From Sipunculus nudus (lineage: Eukaryota > Annelida > Sipuncula > Golfingiida > Sipunculidae), in the NCBI GenBank assembly GCA_026874595.1, contig CM049317.1, positions 39,828,401 to 39,892,400 of the forward strand: a DNA stretch of 64,000 nt, written 5' to 3'. Position 1 is the stretch's first letter; each line of letters opens with the position of its first letter. The notes below the pieces were generated by a model. That model made no database searches. It worked only from the letters and a program-made list of their open reading frames with translations, and had not been told where the DNA came from. Shown one piece after another: positions 11,233 through 20,384 of this stretch. The translations under genes were made by a program, and so were the position numbers.

Positions 11233-14217
11233 TGTAACCGTGAGATCGGGGACAAAGGCCATGTAGCTAAAATATCTGTTTATTTGATCGACGGTCGTAG
11301 TCCATGGCTTTGGTCATGGCATTGGCTATGGCTGGCTAACCAGCTAAAATACATGAATTACAAAAGACGTATAAGATAGGTGTAATAAGATAAGGTAAGG
11401 TACAATAACGGTTATGAAATATGCGTGACGCATACAATTCCAATATAACCAATTATCAATAAGTGTAGTTTCAAGACTGAATACATTGATACAACAGCAA
11501 AGATAGACTAACTTTCAAAATTATAACCATAATGTAAGTTTACTTCTGAGACATATATGTTATCAAACAAACACTTCAGAATACCCTATTTCCAATCCAA
11601 ACGATATCTGAACAATCATAAATTTAACAAAATCATTATTATGTAATTTAACTTGAAAACCATTTCACCATTTAAATAAGTTCACTGAATATTAAGATAT
11701 ATATTTGATTGATTACAGTCTAAACAGATGTTATACCATATTGAAAACAACAATAAGCTTGATATGTGGAACTAAACCTAATAAACTTACAACGAATGTC
11801 TTGAATAACTGGTTCTGTACAGGTATTCTTTCACGTATATCTTTTACACCTATAAGAACAAACAACCTTATTATGGCGGATAATACACATAAATCACTAC
11901 AGAGCTACTTATATCCTGGAAGGAGTATCAAAATAATAAAATACTTCTATGATAAACCTTCTAAGGACCTGTTACGTACTCATTAACTACGCATAAATGC
12001 CTATGAGACATTCAGTCACCAGGACCCTATTACATTTGTAATAACATCTTATAATAGTATAATGATAAACTCAAATCCTGCATGTAACTAATCTCGGCAT
12101 CATTAATACATGTACCAGATGACTTGAAGTGTATATATATAATCAGATAATTAAACGTGACATCATTTGTGAAATAATTAATACACATACAAGTCTGGTA
12201 ACAACAACAAAATAACCACACTAAAAGTCCTAAAACATGCTCCGCCCAAACTTTATACTGCATGCCAACAATATAATGTTGCATCTTTATTCCCTTGGAC
12301 TTGCACAATAACCTCTTTATCCAAAGAGAAAATCCTTTAAGACTACAATACACAAAGCTAGTAAAACATTACATTTAATCCTAAATTATTGTACAAAACA
12401 AAAATGATTCAAGAAATTCATTACCTAATTAATTAATTATATTTATTAATTGACAAAGTAGATGAACTAATTAGCACTGGTACAGTACACTTAATCACTT
12501 GAGTGGTCCATGATCCAGGCCACAAGTACCAGTATCAAATGTTGTGACTGCTGTGTTGACACTTTACAGAAAATAATATACAGTAACCCTAACTGGCATA
12601 TGACTGCTAGTTACTACTGCTTGCCTGCGGAAACAATTAAATGACACAGTTTGTGTACAACATGAGCAACAAGAGTCTCCAGTCCTGATCTGTGGAACTT
12701 GATGTTACAGCCAGATAGCTATTGACCTTAGACATTAATAGGTCAGAGACTGTTCCCCCACTCTCTCACAGAGAGGGGTGTGATGTGTCAGAGACATAAT
12801 TGGCAATATCTAGAGGGTAAATCAAACTCATGCCCAGGCGGCCACATATGTATATAGTAAACATATTTAGTTCCACAGACTCGGGTATGGATACACTTGT
12901 TATTTATTCAAATTAACATTTAGACAATCATTTTCATGCAAACCTTTCAGGTAATAAAAAATAAAAACTCACCATATATATATTAAATTCACATGTTATC
13001 ACTGTCTGCAAATTCCCTTGATCTTGATCTGAAGAGAGCATTATACAAACTTAACCCTCTCTATTCTTCTTAGTTATTATGTAATAAAATTCTAACATTA
13101 ACAGGTTATGTAAAACAGGTAGATAAAAGGATTATGCCAAACAGACAGATAATAGACAATACTTGCTCAGGGATCAACAGTCATAAAATTCCTACAGGAA
13201 TAGATCTCAAACATGCATTATGTGGCAATTTTATAGTACTCGTCTATGAAGGAATACCAGGGCCTGCCTCATAGCACTTTGTATTTCTTAAATATATGAT
13301 GTAAACAGGTACACTTGATTAGAGTCTATCGACCATATAACAACAGAACTTGTGAATATTTATGTTGTATCACAAGACATTATGCATCAAATATACAAAA
13401 GTTCTAACAGAAAACAAAAAATTATCACTTGGTGTAAATGTAGCATATTTTCCCATTCCACTACAAAAGTTAATTGTTTAAACTGACATCTTTCTTTTCC
13501 TGTTATCTGATTAAAAATATCAAAATTAAAAATAATCTCCTAAATGACAAAATAATATCTGTATATAGGTAAAACATATCCTGTTCCATCAAGAGAAAAT
13601 AAAAAAAAAACTTTAGATAAAAACAGTAGCTGAATAAGTATTAAACTTTTACCTTATCTGAAGCTGCTTGTAGATCTCTTTACAGACAGTGGGCCAAAGC
13701 AAGGACCCCACCCTTGTAAGCCGTTACATACCAAGACTTCTGGGTCATGACATAAAAAAGTTCCCTATCTGTCTTAATTTTATGGGTCTTCTTATTAAAT
13801 ATGACATTGATATTAAAAATGCAATTACAAATACAAATACTGAAATAGGCTAAAAACATGTTTTGCCAGCTATACTGGCACACACTAAAATATATAAATT
13901 CAAAACAATTATTTCCCAATGCATTCTCATGCATATACATCAGGTAATCCAGGTCAGTCCTGGATTCCCAGACCTGCTAACACCATGACCTAAAAAAAAT
14001 GTTGTCTCTGCAAAACACAACCAGCCTGCTAAAAGCTGCTGTCTCTACATATTACAGGGACAATGTATCAAATGTACATTCGCACTAGGCAGAGATGAGT
14101 AAACTTATTGTGGCATTATGGTAAAATACTGGTATGACCAGAATCATTACATTCACATTTATGAATATTTTGCATATGATCATTTTAAAATTCCTGATAC
14201 AGGTATATCCACCTACA
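11233..14217 (-). repeat. 3' LTR (left copy), 2985 bp
   Basis: It begins TGTAACCGTGAGATCGG and ends CACCTACA on the plus strand, giving TGTAGG...GTTACA in element orientation. It lacks twelve bases (about TCAACTCAAAGG) present near 20413 in the other LTR. Its small frames at 11705-11986, 12030-12353 and 13680-13940 recur in the other LTR simply because the LTRs are copies. They have no recognisable domain. An LTR of about 3 kb is long for a gypsy element. Confidence 0.95.
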
Positions 14218-14237
14218 TCCATCCCTTCCTTTTTATT
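14218..14237 (-). promoter_or_regulatory. Polypurine tract
   Basis: Plus-strand TCCATCCCTTCCTTTTTATT is an A/G-rich run on the element strand directly next to the 3' LTR. It is the expected primer for plus-strand DNA synthesis. The sequence beside the other LTR is unrelated, which fixes the LTR border. Confidence 0.85.
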
Positions 14238-14564
14238 GCTTCGTCCTCGAGCAATGTTTAAAACAATAGTGAAAATGTTACAAAATACAAAATTCAATCA
14301 AATGAATCGACATTAAGAACATAATAACTAGAGTGTTCCAGGTAATATACACACAAATTAAGACAAATCAGCAAATATAAAAAACATAATATACGTGATT
14401 AAATATGCTCTCAAGGTTGTAATGTTATAGTAAAGCCCTAAGAATATGTTTTCTTTTCCTTTAAACTGTTGTCTCTTTCTTTTGTATTAGTTGGCTAGCT
14501 ACATGTCTCTCTAACACTGATCGTGGCAATTTATGGGGATTACTGTGTTTGCCAGCTGTTGTTC

Positions 14565-15881
14565 TTACAGTTGTCCTGATTGGAGGTTGCTCGGTGACAC
14601 CATCACTGGTAGCTCCTCTGGTGTTAACTCGTTATATGTTGGATGGTATAAGTCTGTATCGCTTGTACCATCAAATTCTCTCAAAGATTGTCCTTCGGAG
14701 TAATAGATGTTTATCTGTACATCATCCTCATCCGAATTACTTGAGTAAGGAGTGCTCCTGAGAACCTTAACTCGCCGCTCCCGAACTGTCCTTGGTGCTG
14801 GTTGGATAGGCTTATTGGCTGGACAAAGTTTAAGTTCACTTCTGTTTACCCACTTTGGTTTCCCAACTCTATTCACAGGTTCAATTAAATAAATGTTTTG
14901 TTTATGATTGCAAGACAGTATGGTGTATCGTTCAGGGGAATATGCATCCTGGAACTTATTCCTTCCTTTCTGACTATGGTCTCGTTTGAAAACTTCCATG
15001 CCAACTGCCAAATGATGGTCTTTTGCAGTTCGATCATAATATGCCTTGTGCATCTTTGCCTTTTGTTCCAGTCGTTCTTGTGCTATTCGATAAACATCTT
15101 TCAGTTTTTCTTGATGCTTCACAACCCAATCAGATATATTCTTTTCTGGTGTTGATGTTACTGGATAGTTCAATAAGTCATCTTGAACAAGATTGTTGAA
15201 ACTGTGAGCTTCTCTTCCATACATCAGGAAGAATGGAGAGAATCCAGTAGACCCATTCGGAGTGGTATTGTAGAAGAATACTAATTCTTCAATGTACTCT
15301 GTCCATTTCCTTTTCTTTTCGGGTGGTAACGACCTCAGTAAATAATGTAAAGTTCTATTAAATCTCTCGCACTGGGCATTCCCCTGTGGCCTGTATGCTG
15401 TTGTACGAGTTTTCTTGACGCCATATAGGTCACACAAATCCTTCATAACCTTTGCTTCAAAGTCCCGTCCTTGGTCGGAATGAAGTCTTTGAGGGGGACC
15501 AAACCTCCTAAACCAGTGGTTGACTAACACTCTTGCCACAGTTGTTGCTTTTTGGTCTCTTGTTGGAATAGCAATAGCATATTTGGTAAAGATGTCTGTA
15601 AGGACTACTACATTTTCATACCCACTGGAAGATTTTTCGAGCTGAGGGAAATCCATGGCAACTACCTCTAATGGTTTGGAGGCTAAAAGGCTTCCAAGTG
15701 GACACTTGTATTTTACTGGTTTACTCAGTACACACCTTTCACACTGCTCTACATAGTGTCTAATCTCTTGGTGCATTTTTGGCCAGAAAAATTTCTCTCT
15801 AACGAGCAATTCTGTTCTTTCAGTACCCTGGTGTCCATAGTGATCATGACACTTTTTCAACACTTGTTCTTTCAGTATCAT
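14565..15881 (-). CDS. pol: Integrase part of gypsy pol
   Basis: The segment has an N-terminal H2C2 zinc-binding module (HYGHQG ... CERCVLSK) near residues 12-55, then the catalytic core with D in VVAMDFP, D in LHSDQGRDF and E in NAQCERFNRTL, the D,D-35-E triad. A C-terminal region with GMEVFKRDH and PKWVNRSELKLCPAN follows, and an acidic tail ends about 350 bp before the LTR. It inserts the cDNA into the host genome. It is in the same frame as the RNase H segment upstream, from which a TGA at 16041-16043 separates it. The Met at 15881 is therefore internal to pol and not a true start. Confidence 0.92.
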   Translation of the reverse strand: MILKEQVLKKCHDHYGHQGTERTELLVREKFFWPKMHQEIRHYVEQCERCVLSKPVKYKCPLGSLLASKPLEVVAMDFPQLEKSSSGYENVVVLTDIFTKYAIAIPTRDQKATTVARVLVNHWFRRFGPPQRLHSDQGRDFEAKVMKDLCDLYGVKKTRTTAYRPQGNAQCERFNRTLHYLLRSLPPEKKRKWTEYIEELVFFYNTTPNGSTGFSPFFLMYGREAHSFNNLVQDDLLNYPVTSTPEKNISDWVVKHQEKLKDVYRIAQERLEQKAKMHKAYYDRTAKDHHLAVGMEVFKRDHSQKGRNKFQDAYSPERYTILSCNHKQNIYLIEPVNRVGKPKWVNRSELKLCPANKPIQPAPRTVRERRVKVLRSTPYSSNSDEDDVQINIYYSEGQSLREFDGTSDTDLYHPTYNELTPEELPVMVSPSNLQSGQL

Positions 15882-16040
15882 ATGGAGAAGTAACTGCTGT
15901 AGTTTGCCTTTCTGTGGGTCTTCAATTTCTCGAAATAGGATTCCCCTTGATTCTTTTAACCGATCCCACTGTCGCAGCAGAAGTTGGACTTCCCTTGATT
16001 CCTTTTTCCTCTGACTACAAGGTGGTTTTGCTCCTTCCTT

Positions 16041-17186
16041 TCAGAACTGCTTAATGCGGCCTATCACCATATCTTGATCCTGGAGTTGTACCATTTCAGC
16101 AGGATCCATGATGGGGAATGTGGTTGCTTTCAGTGCATTTTCTTCCTGCTCAGACATACAGCTACTTCCTATGTGACTGATCACAGTTTCACAGGCTTTA
16201 ATCTGAACTTCAGCTGGTACACTAGTCGACTGTAGAGCCATGGCACATGTGTTGGTTACTTCCTCAGAATCCATGCCATTATTCCATGGTCTGTGTTTCT
16301 GGCGACTCAGAAAGTCTGCGTTTGAATTTTCTTTACCTGAGCGATATTTGAATGAGAAATTGAAAGGTGCCAATGCCGCAACCCATCGCTGTTCCACCGC
16401 TAATAATTTTCCACGCCCCATCACATAAGTTAATGGGTTATTGTCAGTCAGTACCAGACATGAACTTCCAATGAGATAATCTTTGAATTTATCTGCTACT
16501 GCCCATTTTAATGCCAACAGTTCTAACTTTCTTAAACTGTATCCATCTTTGTTCTTTTCACCACCTCTCAAACCTCGGCTTGCATATGCTATAACACGCT
16601 GTACACCACCCTGTTCTTGGCTGAGCACAGCTCCAAGTCCCTGGTCTGACGCATCAGTTTCCAGAATAAAAGGCTTGGTAAAATCAGCATAAGCCAGGAT
16701 TGGTGTCGATGTTAGCTTGTCCTTCAGGACTTGAAATGCCTGATCATGGCGAGTTTCCCAATACGGTAACACTTGATTGTTTCTCTGATGACCTTTCTTG
16801 TTCTTTCTCAACGCAGATCCCACTAACTCATGCAAAGGAGCAGCTATTTTAGCGAAATTTTGAACAAAGCGACGATAGTAGGAGCAAAATCCCAAAAATC
16901 TTCTCAGTTCACGCACAGTGGTTGGTACTTCATATTGTTTCACTGCGACGACCTTCCCAGGATCAGGACGAATACCATCCTTTGACACGATATGGCCCAA
17001 ATATGTCACCTCTTCTCTAAACAGAGCACACTTTTCTGCCTTAAGTTTGAGGTTGTGCTTGGCTAAGGTACTGAAGACCTTCTCCAGCCTTTCCAGATGT
17101 TCTTCTATTGTGCTGGAGAAAACGATAATATCGTCAAGGTAAACTAAAAGAATGCGGAAAATATCCCCTCGGAAAACCTGATTCAT
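16041..17186 (-). CDS. pol: Reverse transcriptase (C-terminal part) and RNase H
   Basis: It opens in the RT palm just before the catalytic YLDDIIVFS and continues through VTYLGHIVSKDGIRPDPGK and RELRRFLGFCSYYRRFVQ (thumb and connection). RNase H follows, with ILETDASDQGLGAVLSQ, RKLELLALKWAV, VLTDNNPLTYV and a terminal NADFLSRQ. A TGA ends the frame just upstream of integrase. A single-base deletion near 17223 separates it from the RT N-terminus, so the Met at 17186 is not a natural start. Confidence 0.92.
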   Translation of the reverse strand: MNQVFRGDIFRILLVYLDDIIVFSSTIEEHLERLEKVFSTLAKHNLKLKAEKCALFREEVTYLGHIVSKDGIRPDPGKVVAVKQYEVPTTVRELRRFLGFCSYYRRFVQNFAKIAAPLHELVGSALRKNKKGHQRNNQVLPYWETRHDQAFQVLKDKLTSTPILAYADFTKPFILETDASDQGLGAVLSQEQGGVQRVIAYASRGLRGGEKNKDGYSLRKLELLALKWAVADKFKDYLIGSSCLVLTDNNPLTYVMGRGKLLAVEQRWVAALAPFNFSFKYRSGKENSNADFLSRQKHRPWNNGMDSEEVTNTCAMALQSTSVPAEVQIKACETVISHIGSSCMSEQEENALKATTFPIMDPAEMVQLQDQDMVIGRIKQF

Positions 17187-17319
17187 CAGCCGTTGGAAAG
17201 TGGCTGGTGCTGTCGAAAGTCCGATGGCATCCTGCGATACTGATATGGGCCCATCGGAGTTGTGAACGGAGTCTTCCTTCGGTCATCAGGGGCAACCTCA
17301 ATTTGATGATATGCTGAAG

Positions 17320-17889
17320 TCAAATCCAATGTTGTAAAATATTTGGCCCTGATAATGCATCCAAAGACTCCTCAATCCGGGGTAGTGGAAAAGCATCCTT
17401 CCGGATTTTGGTGTTCAACTTTCGGTAATCAACGCACATACGGATTTCATTATTCTTTTTTCGCACTATAACGATAGGGGACGCATACTCTGAGTTGCTT
17501 TCTTCAATAATACCTTGTTCAAGGAGGTCATTAAGATGTTCTTGAACGTCCTGCCACAACTGAGGTGGAATTCGTCTAAATGGTTGAACAACAGGAACAT
17601 CATCAGTTGTATGGATGCGATGCTGAATTGTTTGGGTACGACCCAGCATTTGGCCGTCTGCAAGGAATACATCTCGATGCCTTAAGATTGCCGCTTTCAC
17701 CTGGTCTAATTCGTCTATTGTCCCAACTAAATGAGACAAATCTACTTTAGGCATTTGGTCACTGTTCCTCTCGGTACTAGACTCGGGTATATTTTCATGT
17801 TCTGAACAGCTGACAATGACACTGCTCTCACTGCAGGACAGATGAAGTCTACTCCTCCTTTCTGACACAACTTCCACCATGTGACACAT
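17320..17889 (-). CDS. pol: Reverse transcriptase N-terminal part
   Basis: It contains VVQPFRRIPPQLWQDVQEHL, EQGIIEESNSEYASPIVIV, RKKNNEIRMCVDYRKLN and DAFPLPRIEESLDAL, RT motifs 1 and 2 of gypsy elements. The frame then fails at a short G/C run near 17345-17349 (one base missing relative to family expectation) and hits a stop. A second one-base loss near 17223 follows. It shares the protease frame but a TAA at 17911-17913 interrupts the two. The lesions suggest neutral decay or assembly indels. Confidence 0.9.
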   Translation of the reverse strand: MCHMVEVVSERRSRLHLSCSESSVIVSCSEHENIPESSTERNSDQMPKVDLSHLVGTIDELDQVKAAILRHRDVFLADGQMLGRTQTIQHRIHTTDDVPVVQPFRRIPPQLWQDVQEHLNDLLEQGIIEESNSEYASPIVIVRKKNNEIRMCVDYRKLNTKIRKDAFPLPRIEESLDALSGPNILQHWI

Positions 17890-17910
17890 TCCAACTCTTG
17901 TTCCTGGAAG

Positions 17911-18576
17911 TTATTTTAAATCTTTTAACCCGGTGTGGACCACCTGAATTGTTGGCTGGGTTTGTGCGACAAGGCCCGGTACCACGTATAAACTGCCCAT
18001 GATACCCTTTTCAAATGGTTCAACCAAACACACTTCACCTTGAACAGGAGTGGTGATAGGTACATCTGTGACTGTGCCTGCTTGTAGGACATGTGACTTG
18101 CATCCTGTCACCCGTGCAAATCCTGCACTGGAGGAAAGTTTTTCTCCAATGTTGTGTATATCTTTCCCATCTGTACACAGTAACGGTGCAAACTGAGGCA
18201 GATGTTGCAGTATGTTTGTTCCTAAGACCCCTGGAACCTCAGTCCTCATACTCTCTGCGTCTGGAATGTCCTTTACCACTAGAAGTCCTACTTGCGGTAC
18301 TGTAATTCCACTAACTGTGACATCAGCGAGGAATAATCCTTCATATGGAACGACCAACCAATCAGTTGCACTGTGAAATTGCTGTATTACTGGTTGCAAA
18401 TGTCTCCTAAAAAATTCCTCACCAATCATGGAAATCTGAGAACCTGTGTCAACTAAAGCTAAAATACTCTGATTACATATCTGAATTGAAGTTACTGGTT
18501 TCCCTCCTACTGTTTTCTGAATAATCTCTTCCATGGGTTTTTGCTGTGTGGCCTCATTTACGTTGCGTCGTCCCAT
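17911..18576 (-). CDS. pol: Gypsy aspartic protease region
   Basis: The active-site motif ALVDTGSQISMIG lies at about residues 39-51, and GVLGTNILQHLP later is the typical ILG-like second signature. It cleaves the element's polyproteins. It is preceded by a frame change from gag and followed, in frame, by a TAA just before the RT segment. In a working relative this would be continuous with RT. Confidence 0.85.
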   Translation of the reverse strand: MGRRNVNEATQQKPMEEIIQKTVGGKPVTSIQICNQSILALVDTGSQISMIGEEFFRRHLQPVIQQFHSATDWLVVPYEGLFLADVTVSGITVPQVGLLVVKDIPDAESMRTEVPGVLGTNILQHLPQFAPLLCTDGKDIHNIGEKLSSSAGFARVTGCKSHVLQAGTVTDVPITTPVQGEVCLVEPFEKGIMGSLYVVPGLVAQTQPTIQVVHTGLKDLK

Positions 18577-18605
18577 CGTATGGCCAGCACCAACGATGGG
18601 ACGTT

Positions 18606-18884
18606 CTAGTTTGGGTTTTGCGCGGGGTAGTTGTCTCGTGGAGTTTGATAGGTCAAAGGAGTCCCTTGCGCTGCTCCCTGTAACCCCTGAAGGCCATAAG
18701 GAGATACTGATGGAGGTGGCAATGCGGTACTCCCTGGAGGAACTGGCATCCGGTTGTTATTCACTGGAACTGAATGGTAACACCCAGGCATCTGGTAAGG
18801 GTTGTAGGGATGCATGGGTATTGGCATAAGATGAGCTGATGAGTTCTCACCTGCTTTTCCTTTTTGTTCTTCCATTTTGGACAA
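18606..18884 (-). CDS. Pro-rich gag C-terminus in the -1 frame
   Basis: It overlaps the end of the gag frame and reads through HPYNPYQMPGC, PVPPGSTALPPPSVSPYG and ends PAQNPN. Proline-rich tails behind the gag zinc knuckle are common. The shift from the knuckle frame falls in an A-rich run (AACAAAAAGGAAAAG). It could be a one-base mutation or programmed -1 slippage. The heptamer C AAA AAG is a weak match to the X XXY YYZ rule, so I favour mutation. Confidence 0.6.
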   Translation of the reverse strand: MSKMEEQKGKAGENSSAHLMPIPMHPYNPYQMPGCYHSVPVNNNRMPVPPGSTALPPPSVSPYGLQGLQGAAQGTPLTYQTPRDNYPAQNPN

Positions 18885-19735
18885 TCTCTCTTCATATGTC
18901 CAGGTTGTTCACAAAAGTAACATTTTATCTCCCTTCGTTCCTGGGTTCCCCTTAACGCCTGGTTGTCATCCACCAATTTTGCAAGAAGCTGCTGTTGTTT
19001 ATCTATTTGAGCCTGTTGTTTCCTCTGCAGAGTGAGCAAGTCAATAATCTGGTTTTGAAGGGTTCCTGAATTTTCACTGGTTGAAGTTACACAAGTCTCG
19101 TTGGCCGAGGCATCAGGCTTAGTTTGTTCTTCTGCTTGCCAAAGCAGTGCCTCTTCTCTTATTTTGGAGAACGTCAACTGATCATTGGACCTTATCTTGT
19201 CCTTAAGGACTCGACGGAGATTAATGTCCTTGACATTTTCTGCGAATTTATTTCTTAAGGCCTTATCCTTATTAGCAACAAACTCACTGTTAACCTTCAG
19301 AACTCTTTCCAACAGTTCCATGAGACTGTACGAAAAGTCTCGAAGACTTTCACCTGATTTCTGCCTTCTATTGTTATACAGATTTTCTATTTCAGATATC
19401 TCCATTATCTCACCAAAAGCAGAGCGCGGGATATCAAATATCTGCTTTGCAGTCATCCTCTTTTCTTTTGGGACATATTCAACTTCTAGAAGGGCTTTGT
19501 CTTCCAAGCTGCTTAAGATATAGTCAACAGCTTTCACTTGGTCCAGACCTTGGAGAGATATATATCGCTCCATATCTGTGATCCATCGATCTAATTCCTG
19601 CCTGTTCCCACCAAACTTTTTAACTTTGGGTACTTTCAGGGGAGTCTGTACCACTACTTTGGGTGTAACCCTAGCCCCTTCAAATTCCTCTTTAAGTTGA
19701 TCAAACTGATTCTGTAAGTCCTCTAACGTAGCCAT
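18761..19735 (-). CDS. gag: Gag with CCHC zinc knuckle
   Basis: It starts MATLEDLQNQFDQLKEEF at the ATG nearest the leader. A capsid-like helical region with KKFGGNRQELDRWITDMERY and GESLRDFSYSLMELLERVLK follows, then a Gln-rich coiled coil (QRKQQAQIDKQQQLLAKLV), then a zinc knuckle CYFCEQPGHMKRDC (CX2CX4HX4C). It packages element RNA. The last 40 residues after the knuckle leave the presumed original frame (see 18606-18884). Confidence 0.92.
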   Translation of the reverse strand: MATLEDLQNQFDQLKEEFEGARVTPKVVVQTPLKVPKVKKFGGNRQELDRWITDMERYISLQGLDQVKAVDYILSSLEDKALLEVEYVPKEKRMTAKQIFDIPRSAFGEIMEISEIENLYNNRRQKSGESLRDFSYSLMELLERVLKVNSEFVANKDKALRNKFAENVKDINLRRVLKDKIRSNDQLTFSKIREEALLWQAEEQTKPDASANETCVTSTSENSGTLQNQIIDLLTLQRKQQAQIDKQQQLLAKLVDDNQALRGTQERREIKCYFCEQPGHMKRDCPKWKNKKEKQVRTHQLILCQYPCIPTTLTRCLGVTIQFQ

Positions 19736-20363
19736 GATTACAAGGATTACAATCTCAAAATCTCAAACAGTTTCAGTTGTCAACAACTACATTGATCTAT
19801 GTATGAAGTATTTTGGCTAATGCTAACAAACCAACATCAGCCCAATAACTTTGATCCTTGTACATTTAAAATAAGTCACCTAACCTGTGACACAAAATCA
19901 TTTCCCAATTACGGAAAAAACAACATGCAACTCGTTCAAATCAAAACATTATCAAATAGTTATCAGCACAAACATCAGCACAAACATTACTGCGCAAACT
20001 TATGTTCAACTAAAGTTATAATTCATCAAGTCATCAAAAAAAGATAAAAGTACTGCAGGGTGCCAATAGAACAACAGACCATGCATAAACCGTATTACAT
20101 ATACTGCTATAATAATTTTCTGTTAAATGATGAAGTATGGTTCAGATAAATAATAGCTCAAATGTATGATGCAAACTGATAAAATACAACAGAAAATGAG
20201 CTATTCAAATTTGTATATAACTTATCCGAAACTGTCCACTCCGCTCCCGCCAGCCATCACGGAGAACCTGACAGTCAGTCCTTGGATATCGCACCATCGA
20301 TCGCACCATCGCACACATATCAGTTCGCCAATGTCCACCACCTTAAGTTGGAACAGCAAGGTA
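19736..20363 (-). other. Untranslated leader of the gypsy element
   Basis: About 630 bp between the primer-binding site and the gag ATG. It has no long frame and may hold the packaging signal. Confidence 0.7.
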
Positions 20364-20380
20364 TCCCACTTCTGACACCA
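20364..20380 (-). promoter_or_regulatory. Primer-binding site, tRNA-Leu type
   Basis: Plus-strand TCCCACTTCTGACACCA equals the 3' end of an animal tRNA-Leu(CAG), including its CCA tail, so the element strand is complementary to it. It lies four bases from the 5' LTR. The match to tRNA-Leu is from my knowledge of the tRNA and was not searched. Confidence 0.88.
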
Positions 20381-20384
20381 AAGA

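Noticed and set aside
11705-12353. Conserved small proteins encoded in the LTRs
   Set aside because: The same frames recur at 20869-21517 only because the LTRs are recent copies. No domain or independent conservation is visible.
18860-18890. Programmed -1 frameshift site in gag
   Set aside because: The heptamer C AAA AAG is a poor match to the slippery consensus, and the copy has other indels. A plain mutation is likelier.
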